Position numbers and translations under genes: made by a program. The notes below the pieces were generated by a model, which searched no databases, was not told the DNA's origin, and saw only the letters and a list, made by a program, of their open reading frames with translations. A stretch of 64,000 nt of DNA, taken from Agrobacterium fabrum str. C58. Lineage in GTDB: Bacteria > Pseudomonadota > Alphaproteobacteria > Rhizobiales > Rhizobiaceae. This document shows, piece after piece, positions 1 to 8,383 of the stretch. How positions within the stretch are numbered: position 1 is the first letter of the stretch; every line of letters begins with the position of its first letter. Where the stretch lies: the NCBI RefSeq assembly GCF_000092025.1, contig NC_003062.2:1734001-1798000 (forward strand). The letters are read 5' to 3'.

Positions 1-565
1 CCATATGCGGACCACGGCAGAGATCGAACCAGTCGCCCTGATAATAGATCTTAAGGTCCTGACCTTCAGGAATGGCATCGACCAGCTCGACCTTGTAGTT
101 CTCACCCTTGGCGGCAAAAACTTCCTTGGCCTTCTCGCGCGACCAGATTTCGCGGGTAAACGGCTTGTTGCGCTGAATGATCTCCTTCATCCGCTTTTCG
201 ATCTTCGGCAGATCTTCCGGCGTGAAAGGCTCGTTCTTGGCGAAGTCGTAATAAAAACCGTTCTCGATGACCGGACCGATCGTCACCTGCGTGCCGGGCC
301 ACAGTTCCTGCACGGCTTCAGCCATGACGTGAGCAGCGTCGTGGCGGATGAGCTCCAGCGCACGGCCGTCTTCACGCGTGACGATCTCTATTTTGCCATC
401 GGTGATGGTCTCGGACAAATCGCGCACGGTGCCGTCAAGCGCAATGGCGACGGCTTTCTTGGCAAGCGATTTGGAGATGGATTCGGCGACCTCGCGGCCG
501 GTCGTACCGGCGGGGTAGCTGCGCACGGATCCATCGGGAAATGTAAGGGAAATGGCTTCAGACAT
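1..565 (-). CDS. thrS: Threonine--tRNA ligase, N-terminal part (cut by window edge)
   Basis: Charges tRNA-Thr with threonine in the cytoplasm. About 188 codons are visible. The start [15 protein letters not shown] opens a TGS domain (about residues 1-62), followed by the second additional (editing) domain, where the [10 protein letters not shown] stretch carries the HxxxH metal-site pattern of class II Thr/Ala synthetases. The catalytic core lies beyond the window edge. The ATG at 565 has a GGAG-containing Shine-Dalgarno (aggagcacgagacg). The leader carries a short GC hairpin (583-600), but no T-box features are visible. It follows the DUF1697 gene on the same strand with a 126-base gap, so it may have its own promoter. 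Confidence 0.95.
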   Translation of the reverse strand, partial: MSEAISLTFPDGSVRSYPAGTTGREVAESISKSLAKKAVAIALDGTVRDLSETITDGKIEIVTREDGRALELIRHDAAHVMAEAVQELWPGTQVTIGPVIENGFYYDFAKNEPFTPEDLPKIEKRMKEIIQRNKPFTREIWSREKAKEVFAAKGENYKVELVDAIPEGQDLKIYYQGDWFDLCRGPHM

Positions 566-691
566 CGTCTCGTGCTCCTGTCCAGTCCCGCCAACGAATG
601 CGGGTGGTGTTGGAATAATGATCTGCCCGCGATAAGCGAACAGGCAGGCTGATAAAGGCTTTTGCCATTCCAGTCAAAGGTGAAGGGCAGG

Positions 692-1216
692 TCAGCGAAG
701 CATTTCCGCGAGACCATTGACCGTATTGGCGTTGCGGGTCGTGCCGATACCGAGCCTTTTGGTGGTCAGGACCGACAGCAGTCTGCTCTCGCTAGGTTTG
801 CCCCGAAAATCGATCCACAGGTCGCCGCCGACCACGGCAACCTCTTCCCGCTGACGGGACTTATCGAATAATCCGAGAACGTTCTCGTCAAGCGGCTCCC
901 GCATGACCCGAACGCAGACGTCAGGCGGATTGCCATGCGGAAACGGATTGTCCGCCGCCAGTTTCAGCCAATCTCTGCCAGAACGAACGAGAATATCGAC
1001 ATGTCTGCCGAAACGGGTCTCAAAGGCACGCTCCAGCCTGTCTTCAATCTCGCGAACAGGTGCCGCTTCAGCGCAAAAAACCAGATTTCCGGTCGCGACA
1101 AGTGTCTTGCATTCTGCAAATCCCAGCTCTTCCGCCAGGGCCCTGAGATCGGCCATGATGAGCCGCTTGCCGGGGCCGAGCACGATGCTGTGCAGCAGGG
1201 CCACATAGTCATTCAT
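692..1216 (-). CDS. DUF1697 family protein
   Basis: A 174-residue cytoplasmic protein of the DUF1697 family, with no known function. The start pattern MNDYVALLHSIVLGPGKRLIM and the following LRALAEELGF and LVATGNLVF blocks are typical of the family. A longer frame runs upstream, but the ATG at 1216 was chosen because it overlaps the yidD stop as ATGA and has a GGAG 9 bases upstream. This implies translational coupling to yidD. No catalytic motif was recognised. Confidence 0.85.
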   Translation of the reverse strand: MNDYVALLHSIVLGPGKRLIMADLRALAEELGFAECKTLVATGNLVFCAEAAPVREIEDRLERAFETRFGRHVDILVRSGRDWLKLAADNPFPHGNPPDVCVRVMREPLDENVLGLFDKSRQREEVAVVGGDLWIDFRGKPSESRLLSVLTTKRLGIGTTRNANTVNGLAEMLR

Positions 1217-1572
1217 CGATGCCGGCTCCAGTAACGCCACGGCGTCCACCAGCGTTTGCTGCCATCGAGTTCTTCCGGAACCGGGTCCAGCCCGCTGGTG
1301 CCACCAGGGCCGCAGCGCGCCACACGAAACAGCGCCATCCAGCCGCCGGCCCAGAGCCCATGGCGGGCAATCGCCTCATAGCCATATTCGGAACAGGTGG
1401 GGATGTGGCGACAGGAATTGCCGACAAAGCCCGATAGCGTCAGCTGATAAAGCCTGATGAAGCCGACGCCGAAAAGCCGTCCCGGTGTCTTCGCAAAGCT
1501 GCCCGCCCAATTGCGGGATCGCCCGGCTTTCACCGCTGTCTGCTCATGCCGGCAGCCCGGTTCGCCGCACAT
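1213..1572 (-). CDS. yidD: Membrane protein insertion efficiency factor YidD
   Basis: A 119-residue YidD (DUF37) protein, a small peripheral membrane factor thought to help YidC insert inner-membrane proteins. The diagnostic core is present: LIRLYQLTLSGFVGNSCR, then HIPTCSEYGYEAIARHG (Cys-rich PTCSxY signature), then GGWMALFRVARCGP. The first 25 residues form a basic, Cys-containing extension. It starts 3 bases after the SufU-like gene ends and overlaps the DUF1697 start, so the three genes look like one transcription unit. In many bacteria yidD sits with rnpA/yidC; here it does not. Confidence 0.93.
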   Translation of the reverse strand: MCGEPGCRHEQTAVKAGRSRNWAGSFAKTPGRLFGVGFIRLYQLTLSGFVGNSCRHIPTCSEYGYEAIARHGLWAGGWMALFRVARCGPGGTSGLDPVPEELDGSKRWWTPWRYWSRHR

Positions 1573-1575
1573 CGG

Positions 1576-2022
1576 CTAACCCGCGACGTTGAGAGCCGGC
1601 CGGCCTTCGATCTGGTCGAGCGCATCGACCACCGCCTCGAAGGTCAGCATGGTGGACGCGTGGCGTGCCTTGAAGTCTCTGACCGGCAAAAGTACCCGCA
1701 TATCCTCAAAACGGCCCGTCGGTCCCTCGCCATCTTGTTTCAGCATGGCGAGCATGTCTTCCCGCGCCTGCCGGATTTCGCCGCTGGAAGCGCCAACAAT
1801 GTGATGCGCCATGATGGAGGCCGAGGCCTGCCCCAGTGCGCATGCACGGACTTCATGCGAAAAAGCCGTCACGGTGCCGTCCTCGACCTTCAGATAGACC
1901 TTGAGCTTAGAGCCGCATAACCGCGAGTGTTTTTCAGCGCTGGCATCGGCATCATCGAGAACTCCCGTCAATGGGATATTCCCGGCAAATTCCAGAATGC
2001 GATTATTGTAGATATCGTCCAT
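1576..2022 (-). CDS. SufU/IscU-like iron-sulfur scaffold family protein, active site degenerate
   Basis: A 148-residue protein with the NifU_N/SufU fold pattern. Two of the three family cysteines are visible: Cys36 in RLCGSKL and Cys61 in RACALGQASAS. In SufU the first is C-G-D; here the Asp is Ser. The third Cys, expected near residue 121 in the VRDFKARHASTM segment, is replaced by His-Ala. That leaves an incomplete metal site, so a classical scaffold or Zn-sulfurtransferase-partner role is doubtful. The ATG at 2022 was preferred over an upstream TTG. First gene of the unit with yidD and DUF1697. Confidence 0.8.
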   Translation of the reverse strand: MDDIYNNRILEFAGNIPLTGVLDDADASAEKHSRLCGSKLKVYLKVEDGTVTAFSHEVRACALGQASASIMAHHIVGASSGEIRQAREDMLAMLKQDGEGPTGRFEDMRVLLPVRDFKARHASTMLTFEAVVDALDQIEGRPALNVAG

Positions 2023-2302
2023 CGAAGTGTCCGGCGCGCTCAAAAATGCCCAAAACGGGACAGGTCAGATTTTTCAAACACAGCGTTTGTCGCAGTGATG
2101 CTTTTCTGCCCTTCGTTCTCATTATATGCTAACGAGCTTTCTGGACATCAAGCCGTGATCAAATTAACGGCTCCGATACCGAAAAAACAGCATCGGTCTT
2201 GCCAAAATGCTGTAAAACAACCAGATAGCAGCAGCTGCGAACATGAGTTCGCGATGAAAAACGAATTCAGGTGCGGCCTTTACCCGCATCGGGAGAGACG
2301 GA

Positions 2303-2929
2303 ATGGATGCGATCGTGAAGAATTTCCCCGGCGCTGGCGCAAAACCAGACGTGGCCGAAGCTCGCCCAAGCCAGGCCGAAGCGGAAGAAGCCGTGCGCGT
2401 TCTCCTGCGCTGGGCAGGAGAAAATCCCGCCCGCGAAGGACTTCTGGATACGCCGAAGCGCGTCGCCAAGGCCTATCGCGAGCTTTTTGCCGGTTATGAG
2501 CTGAATGTTCAGGACGTGCTTGGCACGACCTTCGAGGAAGTCGGCGGTTATGACGATGTGGTGCTGGTGCGCGACATCCCCTTCTTCTCCCATTGCGAGC
2601 ACCATATGGTGCCGATCGTCGGCAAGGCGCATGTCGCCTATCTTCCGGCCGGCCGTGTGCTTGGCCTGTCGAAGATCGCCCGCGTCGTCGAAATCTTCGG
2701 CCGCCGCCTGCAGACGCAGGAAAACATGACGGCGCAGATCGCAAGATCGATCGAAGAAACGCTGAAACCGCGTGGCGTAGCCGTCATGATCGACGCGGAA
2801 CATATGTGCATGTCCATGCGCGGCGTAAACAAGCAAGGGTCCACGACGCTGACCACCAGCTTCACCGGCACGTTCAAGAACGATCCGGCCGAGCAGGTGC
2901 GCTTCATGACCATGGTGCGGAACCGCTGA
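2303..2929 (+). CDS. folE: GTP cyclohydrolase I
   Basis: Converts GTP to 7,8-dihydroneopterin triphosphate, the first step of folate (and pteridine) synthesis. 208 residues, normal for the family. The zinc and active-site residues are all present: [12 protein letters not shown] (Cys plus two His) and the second Cys in MCMSMRGV, followed by the [12 protein letters not shown] block. The N-terminal 25 residues are a variable extension. The start ATG has a good purine-rich site (gggagagacgga). It is divergent from the SufU-like gene and is followed by hisI in the same direction. Confidence 0.97.
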   Translation: MDAIVKNFPGAGAKPDVAEARPSQAEAEEAVRVLLRWAGENPAREGLLDTPKRVAKAYRELFAGYELNVQDVLGTTFEEVGGYDDVVLVRDIPFFSHCEHHMVPIVGKAHVAYLPAGRVLGLSKIARVVEIFGRRLQTQENMTAQIARSIEETLKPRGVAVMIDAEHMCMSMRGVNKQGSTTLTTSFTGTFKNDPAEQVRFMTMVRNR

Positions 2930-2951
2930 ACATCGGACCGGAAACTGTAGC

Positions 2952-2971
2952 GCGGGTTTCCTGAAACCCGC
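2952..2971 (+). terminator. GC hairpin after folE
   Basis: A perfect 9-base stem (gcgggtttc / gaaacccgc) with a 2-base loop, starting 22 bases after the folE stop. There is no following T run, so it may be a weak or Rho-assisted terminator or an mRNA-end stabiliser. Confidence 0.4.
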
Positions 2972-3055
2972 TGCTCAGACAAAATTTTGGAGTGGCGGAC
3001 TGATCCCATCGTCTCCGCCGCTTTGAAACCTTCCGCTTTTCTCCCCGGGGTAGCC

Positions 3056-3508
3056 ATGTCCATTCCCTTTCCGTCCGCGCCTGCGGACAAGGAAGCGCTC
3101 GAAAACGCAGGTCTCTTTTCGCCGAAATTCGATGCCCACGGCCTCGTCACCGCCGTGGTTACCGATGCGCGCGATGGCGAATTGCTGATGGTCGCCCATA
3201 TGAATGCGGAAGCTTTGTCGCTGACGCTCGAGACCGGCATCGCGCATTATTACAGCCGCTCCCGCGACAAGATCTGGAAAAAGGGCGAAACCTCCGGCAA
3301 CCTGCAGACGGTGAAGGAATTCCGCACCGATTGCGATCAGGATGCCGTATGGCTGAAGGTCTCCGTTGCCGGCCATGATGCGACCTGCCATACCGGCCGC
3401 CGCTCATGCTTTTACCGCACTGTCGAGCTATCAAACGGCGATGCTGTGACGAAAATCACCGACGACACCCGCCATTTCGACCCGGCCACAACCTACTCCA
3501 ATACATAA
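3056..3508 (+). CDS. hisI: Phosphoribosyl-AMP cyclohydrolase
   Basis: Opens the adenine ring of phosphoribosyl-AMP in histidine synthesis. 150 residues, the monofunctional HisI form without a fused HisE. Motifs: [21 protein letters not shown], the [21 protein letters not shown] block, and the metal-binding [11 protein letters not shown] followed by [15 protein letters not shown], which supplies the zinc Cys ligands. An upstream in-frame start at 2987 is possible, but the ATG at 3056 matches the family start and has a ccggggta site in front. It stands apart from other his genes. Confidence 0.96.
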   Translation: MSIPFPSAPADKEALENAGLFSPKFDAHGLVTAVVTDARDGELLMVAHMNAEALSLTLETGIAHYYSRSRDKIWKKGETSGNLQTVKEFRTDCDQDAVWLKVSVAGHDATCHTGRRSCFYRTVELSNGDAVTKITDDTRHFDPATTYSNT

Positions 3509-3603
3509 TCGGCCACCTTCCATCGGCCGCACCAATTTGCTACCAATATAGCAGGCTCCGGGGGTAAGGGCGGAACCTGAAAGGCAGGCAGGGAGTGCGA
3601 CAA

Positions 3604-4542
3604 ATGTTGGGATGGGGAAATCGTCACAATCAGCTTGCGGCTAGAAATCCCGAAACCACCGGCAATGAGCCGCCCGTCACCCAGATCGTTGACAAGCACC
3701 GCATCGCGCTTGCGCTTGGCGGCGGGGCGGCCCGCGGCTGGGCCCATATCGGCGTGCTTCGGGCGCTGGATGAAGCAGGCGTGAAGATCGGCATGATCGC
3801 CGGCACCTCGATCGGCGCACTGGTCGGCGGTTGTTATCTCGCCGGCAAGCTCGACGAGCTGGAGGAATTCGCACGATCGCTGACGATGCGCCGCATTGCC
3901 GGCCTGCTCGACCTGACGATCGGCGGCGGCGGCCTCTTCGGCGGCATGCGGCTGACCAAGCGCATGCAGGAGCATCTGGAAGGCCTGCGCGTCGAAAACC
4001 TCGAGCACCCCTTCATCGCTGTCGCCACGGAACTGCGAACCGGCCACGAGGTCTGGATCCATCAAGGTGATCTCGTCACCGCGCTGCGCTCCTCCTACGC
4101 GCTGCCCGGCATCTTCGAGCCCGTGCAATGCAATGGCCGCACCCTGATCGACGGCGCGCTCGTCAATCCCGTGCCCGTTTCCGTCTGCCGGGCCTATGAG
4201 CAGGCGCTGGTCGTTGCGGTAAACCTCAATTACGATCTTTTCGGCCGTTCCGCCGTGGTCAAGCACGCGGCCTCACCACAGGGCGGCGGCACACCGCCCG
4301 CGGAAACGGCGCCGCGTCCCGGCCTGCCGGGCGTCATGGTGCAGGCCTTCAACATCATTCAGGACAGAATTTCGCGCTCGCGCCTGGCGGGCGATCCGCC
4401 CGACCTCATGCTGCATCCGCGCATCAACGATATCGGCCTGTCGGAATTCCATCGCGCCAGCGAAGCCATCGACCGCGGATATCAGGAAACGCGCGCGCGT
4501 ATTCCCGAACTCGAGCGCATGCAGCAGGCATTCCGGCGCTGA
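3604..4542 (+). CDS. Patatin-like phospholipase (RssA/NTE-type)
   Basis: A predicted serine acyl hydrolase of 312 residues. The patatin signature is complete: oxyanion loop GGGAARGWAHIG (about residues 40-51), nucleophile elbow GTSIG (Ser of the Ser-Asp dyad, about residue 68), and DGALVNPVPV with the catalytic Asp. No signal peptide is evident, so it is probably cytoplasmic or membrane-associated. The ATG at 3604 has GGGAG 8 bases upstream; a GTG three codons earlier is the alternative. The lipid substrate cannot be told from sequence. Confidence 0.92.
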   Translation: MLGWGNRHNQLAARNPETTGNEPPVTQIVDKHRIALALGGGAARGWAHIGVLRALDEAGVKIGMIAGTSIGALVGGCYLAGKLDELEEFARSLTMRRIAGLLDLTIGGGGLFGGMRLTKRMQEHLEGLRVENLEHPFIAVATELRTGHEVWIHQGDLVTALRSSYALPGIFEPVQCNGRTLIDGALVNPVPVSVCRAYEQALVVAVNLNYDLFGRSAVVKHAASPQGGGTPPAETAPRPGLPGVMVQAFNIIQDRISRSRLAGDPPDLMLHPRINDIGLSEFHRASEAIDRGYQETRARIPELERMQQAFRR

Positions 4543-4590
4543 CGGCGAGACCCTCGCCTCCTCACCGTGTCAGTTCCTCGTCGGAATGCC
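4527..4590 (+). terminator. Nested inverted repeats at the end of the patatin gene
   Basis: An outer 9-base repeat (ggcattccg at 4527, cggaatgcc at 4582) encloses a perfect GGCGAG-acc-CTCGCC hairpin at 4544-4558 directly after the stop codon. It lies between convergent genes. No T run is present, so the terminator role is inferred. Confidence 0.35.
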
Positions 4591-4622
4591 CCGCCAGAAC
4601 CCACCTTACATGACAAATGGGA

Positions 4623-5057
4623 TCATCCGGCAATATAGGCCTTGATATGCTCGGCCTCGGCCTCGATTTCGCCGATCCGCGCCTTCACCACGTCGCCGAT
4701 GGAGATGATGCCGGCAAGGCGGCCATTTTCTTCAACCGGGACATGCCTGAAGCGTCCGCCCGTCATGATTTCCATCAGCTGATCGGTGGTGGAATTATGC
4801 TGGCAGCGCACCACATTCTTGGTCATGGCGACGGAGACGGACTGCTGAAGGGAAGCCGCACCCTGGCCTGCAACGGCCTTCACGAGATCGCGCTCGGTGA
4901 AGATGCCGAGAACCACACCATCGGCGTCTGTCACGACGACGGCACCGATCTTGTGCGCATGCAGCGTGCCCGCCGCCTCACCGATGCTGACGTCGGGACC
5001 GACAGTCACGACATCCCGGCCCTTGCGGTCGAGAAGATCCTTTACGAATGTTGCCAT
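4623..5057 (-). CDS. Tandem CBS-domain protein
   Basis: A 144-residue stand-alone CBS-pair protein (two CBS motifs, about residues 8-66 and 76-132). VGPDVSIGEAAGTLHAHKIGAVVVTD and IFTERDLVKAV form the first, and CQHNSTTDQLMEIMTGGRFRHVPV with GIISIGDVVKARI the second. CBS pairs usually bind adenosyl ligands (AMP, ATP, SAM) and regulate partner proteins; no partner is fused here. It is convergent with the patatin gene and downstream of the rhomboid gene on the same strand, 155 bases away. Confidence 0.93.
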   Translation of the reverse strand: MATFVKDLLDRKGRDVVTVGPDVSIGEAAGTLHAHKIGAVVVTDADGVVLGIFTERDLVKAVAGQGAASLQQSVSVAMTKNVVRCQHNSTTDQLMEIMTGGRFRHVPVEENGRLAGIISIGDVVKARIGEIEAEAEHIKAYIAG

Positions 5058-5211
5058 GCCTTCCTCCTCTTTGCAGCGATTTGCAGTGCCGCAGTCTCCC
5101 CCGGCGGTTGCAAATCATGCGGTATGGTGCGCTGAGGCCCGCGTGAATGCAATCCCGGATGGGACGCGCACAAGCAAATTTGCGCCGAAGCCGACAAGGA
5201 GCGTGATCGGC

Positions 5212-5949
5212 TTAACGTGACGGGCGATCGAAAAGGCTAAAGAACAGGAAGCCGAGCAGGAAGCCGAAGACATGTGCATCCCAGGCGATTTGCCCGCCGA
5301 CATCACCGAACAACGGCACGCCGATTGCAATCAGCACATTGCCGAACAGCCACATCAGCGTGAAGATCAGCACGGTGCGGTTGGAAAGCGCCGCAAGAAT
5401 GCTCTGCCGCGGCATCAGATGGCCGAAGGAGGCGCTGTAGCCACCGCGTACGGGAAAGGCGAAACGACAGGCCGCCCCCATCAGCGCCGAAACGACGCCG
5501 GACGCGCCGATCAGCACCGTGACATCACCCCAGTTCAAAGCCGCATGACCAAAGGCCGAAACGGCGGCGGAAATGCACCATAACAGCACGAAGCGCACTG
5601 TTCCGATCCGGCGCAGAACCGGCGCGCCGAAGGCCATCAGCCACAGGCCGTTGAAGAGAATATGCTCGATGCCGCCATGCAGGAAAGAATAAGTCACCGG
5701 CGTCCAGAGCCATTCCAGCCCCTGCTGAGAAAAAGGCACCGCATAACGCAGCGGAATGAAGCCGAAGGTGAAGATGAACCAGCCATTGCCTTCCTCGGAA
5801 AGGAGGTAGGCAGGAACGACATAGGCAATGGCCAGCGCTGCCAATATGCCGACGAGCAGCCCCGGCAGGTTGAAGATGGGATTGTTCGTGTCGTCTTTCG
5901 GTTCCGGCGTTTCCGAAACCGGCGGCTGTTCGCCGTCCTCGTAGGACAT
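5212..5949 (-). CDS. Rhomboid family intramembrane serine protease
   Basis: A polytopic inner-membrane protein of 245 residues that should cleave transmembrane substrates. After an acidic/Pro-rich cytoplasmic N terminus there are about six membrane segments. The rhomboid hallmarks are present: the FLHGGIEHILFNGLWLMAFG segment after the first TM, catalytic Ser in IGASGVVSALMGA (GxSG), and catalytic His in WDAHVFGFLLGFLF. Together these give the Ser-His dyad, so it is predicted to be active. Substrates are unknown. Confidence 0.94.
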   Translation of the reverse strand: MSYEDGEQPPVSETPEPKDDTNNPIFNLPGLLVGILAALAIAYVVPAYLLSEEGNGWFIFTFGFIPLRYAVPFSQQGLEWLWTPVTYSFLHGGIEHILFNGLWLMAFGAPVLRRIGTVRFVLLWCISAAVSAFGHAALNWGDVTVLIGASGVVSALMGAACRFAFPVRGGYSASFGHLMPRQSILAALSNRTVLIFTLMWLFGNVLIAIGVPLFGDVGGQIAWDAHVFGFLLGFLFFSLFDRPSR

Positions 5950-6304
5950 GATCCCATCCCTGTTTTGGTCGAAATTGGTGTTCCCCGAGCAATATAGGAA
6001 GCCCGAACGAAAAAAAAGCCGTCCCGCCTTTGTTGTACGCGACGCCGAACCGCAACCGGTTCGAGCGCCGAGCCACGGGCGGTCCGGCTTGCCGGCACGC
6101 CCTTGGAATCACGGGCGGCGCCATCAATTGTGCTGAAGGGAGAGTTCCCCCGACATGGCGGAACGGATGCCATGACTGTGGTCGCCAGACAATCTCAACC
6201 ATTTGTTAACCTTAACAAATCCGGTTGGCACGAAAATCGCTACACATAGAATTACAGACGTTCGGATGGACATGATGTCCCAAAAACGAACAAGGAGAAA
6301 TGCT
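5950..6304. other. Intergenic region between the rhomboid and PAS genes
   Basis: No gene was seen in these 355 bases. It holds the divergent promoters of the rhomboid gene and the PAS-domain gene. The right end contains a perfect palindrome and a good promoter, listed separately. The middle part is GC-rich without recognisable structure. Confidence 0.6.
6201..6252 (+). promoter_or_regulatory. Palindrome plus sigma-70-like promoter for the PAS gene
   Basis: ATTTGTTAA-cc-TTAACAAAT (6201-6220) is a perfect 9-base inverted repeat. It ends 4 bases before a -35 box TTGGCA (6225-6230), a 16-base spacer and -10 TAGAAT (6247-6252). The same DNA reads TGGCACGAAAATCGCT (6226-6241), one mismatch from the sigma-54 -24/-12 element with correct spacing, so the sigma factor is ambiguous. 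The palindrome also contains GTTAAC/TTAAC, resembling half-sites of CtrA, but not its full TTAA-N7-TTAA spacing. Confidence 0.55.
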
Positions 6305-6862
6305 ATGAAAAGCATGGCCGGACTGGACATATATGCCTATTGGGATGAATTGCGCGGCAGCAGATCCGCGCCGCGTCGCGAGGATATCAATCCCGCAAAA
6401 CTCAAAACCCATCTTGGCGATCTTTTCATCCTCACGGACAAAGGAGAGGCCACCCCTTTCTTCCGCCTTGCGGGCACGCGCCTCTGCGACCTGTTCGGCC
6501 GGGAATTACGCGACCGGCCGTTTTCGGAGCTGTGGCAACCGGTGAATGCCACTTTCCCCTGCCGGGTGGCGCGCGGCATCCTGCACCATCAATTGCCCGT
6601 TATCTTCGATGTCGAAGCGGAAGACGAGTATGGCGCAGCACCATTGGCATTCGAAATGCTGCTTTTGCCGCTCCGCACGGATGCCGATGCCGCCCCGCGG
6701 CTGCTTGGCGCGCTTCTTGCCGAACGGCCGCGCCATGAATTCGCGGCGCCGATCAGCTGCCTGTCGATGAAAAGCAGCCGCCTGCTGCGAATGGACATCG
6801 CGCCGTCAGAGCATCGGGCAGACATGGAAACCGCCTCTACGCCATTTGCGGGAAGCTTCTGA
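6305..6862 (+). CDS. PAS-domain protein (PAS_5 family)
   Basis: A 185-residue soluble protein whose first 150 residues match the PAS_5 type common in alphaproteobacteria: DIYAYWDELRGSRSAPRREDI, LGDLFILT, FRLAGTRLCDLFGRELRDRPF. No output domain (kinase, GGDEF, HTH) is attached, so it is probably a small sensor or adaptor. The ATG at 6305 was chosen for its AAGGAG 7 bases upstream; an in-frame upstream extension lacks such a site. The next gene encodes a PilZ protein. Ligand and partner are unknown. Confidence 0.85.
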   Translation: MKSMAGLDIYAYWDELRGSRSAPRREDINPAKLKTHLGDLFILTDKGEATPFFRLAGTRLCDLFGRELRDRPFSELWQPVNATFPCRVARGILHHQLPVIFDVEAEDEYGAAPLAFEMLLLPLRTDADAAPRLLGALLAERPRHEFAAPISCLSMKSSRLLRMDIAPSEHRADMETASTPFAGSF

Positions 6863-7043
6863 CGACCTGTCCCGCTACGCATGCCCAGGTCGCAGGGTTA
6901 CCGCCGCCGTAGAATTTTTAAAAAATAGGTCAAAGCTGTAACGATTTTACCGATCAGAAGAATTGTAGAGATTAAAGAATACAGTCTGTTAACTCGCGCA
7001 ATGTAGAAACCTACCGTCATCATTCATTATAATTGCGCTGCTC

Positions 7044-7661
7044 ATGTTTTCGTCCCGCTCGGTCAACACCGCCCAAATTATGCGCCCGGTTGAGGAAGCC
7101 CACCTCGACGACGCCGTCCGTGTGTCTTTCACCGGCCGCCTGATGTTGCCCGACCATGAAGAATATGATTGCACCGCGACCGAGATGACCGCCGAACGGG
7201 CGCAGTTCACCTGCTCGGGCATGGCCCGCAATGGTGACCGCGTCATCGCCTATCTCCAGCATATTGGCCGGATCGAGGGCACGGTGACGGCGCTGACCCC
7301 AGCAGGCTTCCTCATCGCCATCAACGCGCCGGAGCGCAAGCGGGAAAAACTCGCCGCCCAGCTGGCATGGATCGCCAAACGCCAGTTGCTCGGCCTGCCG
7401 GAAGACCGCCGCCATGATCGCCTGACGCCGCGTAACGCAAAAGCGCAGCTCGTTCTGGAAGACGGCGTGCTCGTCGCCTGCCGGCTGATCGACCTTTCCT
7501 TGTCGGGTGCAGCCATCGAGATCGAAAACCGCCCGCCGCTCGGCAGCCGGGTCCAGCTCGGCAAGAACATGAGCGGCAAGATCGTGCGCCACTTCATGGA
7601 AGGCGTCGCGGTCGAGTTCGACCGGGTGCAATCGCCCGACGCGCTGATCGAGTTCATTTAA
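7044..7661 (+). CDS. PilZ-domain protein, probable c-di-GMP receptor
   Basis: 205 residues. The C-terminal half has the c-di-GMP-binding PilZ signature: RRHDRLTPR (RxxxR-type, about residues 122-130) and DLSLSGAAI (D/NxSxxG, residues 150-155). The N-terminal half (about residues 18-95) has a similar beta pattern with MTAERAQFTCSG and may be a second, degenerate PilZ fold. The start is uncertain: a TATAAT box at 7028-7033 leaves almost no leader before the ATG at 7044 and no Shine-Dalgarno is visible, so it may be leaderless or start later (ATG at 7080). Confidence 0.88.
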   Translation: MFSSRSVNTAQIMRPVEEAHLDDAVRVSFTGRLMLPDHEEYDCTATEMTAERAQFTCSGMARNGDRVIAYLQHIGRIEGTVTALTPAGFLIAINAPERKREKLAAQLAWIAKRQLLGLPEDRRHDRLTPRNAKAQLVLEDGVLVACRLIDLSLSGAAIEIENRPPLGSRVQLGKNMSGKIVRHFMEGVAVEFDRVQSPDALIEFI

Positions 7662-7676
7662 GATCGTCCAACGGAT

Positions 7677-7696
7677 ACGGTGCGGCTTCGCGCCGT
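7677..7696 (+). terminator. GC hairpin after the PilZ gene
   Basis: ACGG-t-GCG-gctt-CGC-g-CCGT lies 15 bases after the stop codon. There is no T tract, so termination is inferred from position and stem stability only. Confidence 0.35.
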
Positions 7697-8357
7697 TAAG
7701 CTGCGTGCGGCATTTTGAGCGCGCGGTGCCCTTCGCCATGGCCTCATAGTTGAGAGTATTCCAGGCTGGGTTATCTCTTCCCCTGCGCCAGGGCAGGATG
7801 CAAAGATTGCCTTCCCGCAAGCACCGCTTCACCTCGGAAGCCTTCATTCTCCCATTCTCGCTGCAAAACGCCCATGGCCATGCCGTGACGCCTACGCCAT
7901 CCCGCGCCTGTGAGGCGCGCGGATCGGAGAATGCGATGATGAGGGCCAGCTGCACACCAGATCGGCCCAGATTATCGCCTTGGGCGGCCGCAAAAGCCGG
8001 TCTTCAAAGATTTTTCCAAGAAAAATGCGATTTTTTTGAAGTTTTTTCGCCGCCCTTTTCGGACTGTTCCAGCCTGAAACACTCATCCCAAAACGGGAAA
8101 TCCACGTCTTCGCCAAGCCCTGCGAGCCGACCACATGCCACCACAAAAATTGCGGGGCGTGGAAAACCGCTTTAAATCCAGCGGCGTAGATGACTACCAA
8201 AAGCCTAAGACGGGAATGCGTAAAATTGTGATAAAATTTGCCTCAAAAACGCGTAAAAACTCACTCAAATACAGTTCAAAATAGCCGCTAATTTGCTGAA
8301 ATTTAAGCTCAAATTGCCTCACCTAAATTTCCGTCGGCTCAAAATATAACTGCGAAT

Positions 8358-8378
8358 GTCTCCTCACCACGGGGAGAC
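8358..8378 (+). promoter_or_regulatory. Hairpin covering the Shine-Dalgarno of the transglutaminase-like gene
   Basis: GTCTCC (8358-8363) pairs perfectly with GGAGAC (8373-8378) across a 9-base loop. The Shine-Dalgarno GGGGAG (8371-8376), 7 bases before the ATG at 8384, lies largely inside the 3' arm. In the mRNA this would occlude ribosome binding, suggesting thermosensor-like or protein-controlled translation. The fold is inferred by pairing only. Confidence 0.45.
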
Positions 8379-8383
8379 AAGCA

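Larger units (their letters stand above)
7662..8383. other. 720-base gap without a convincing protein gene
   Basis: Open frames exist on both strands but lack good start sites and family resemblance. Visible structure: a strong hairpin CGCGCCT-gtg-AGGCGCG at 7903-7919, and an imperfect nested inverted repeat at 8002-8041 (CTTCAAA/TTTGAAG outside, ATTTTT/AAAAAT inside) followed by a T run. The 8210-8355 part is very A/T-rich for this genome and probably holds the promoter of the next gene. A small RNA ending near 8047 is possible but unproven. Confidence 0.5.

Noticed and set aside
566..691. T-box or attenuator before thrS
   Set aside because: Only a short GC hairpin is present; no specifier loop or T-box sequence, and thrS of Gram-negatives uses other control.
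7020..7955. Minus-strand open frame across the PilZ gene and the following gap
   Set aside because: The PilZ gene accounts for its 3' part. The remaining 5' part looks partly protein-like (MKASEVKRCLREGNL) but its Shine-Dalgarno is too close to the ATG and no family is recognised.
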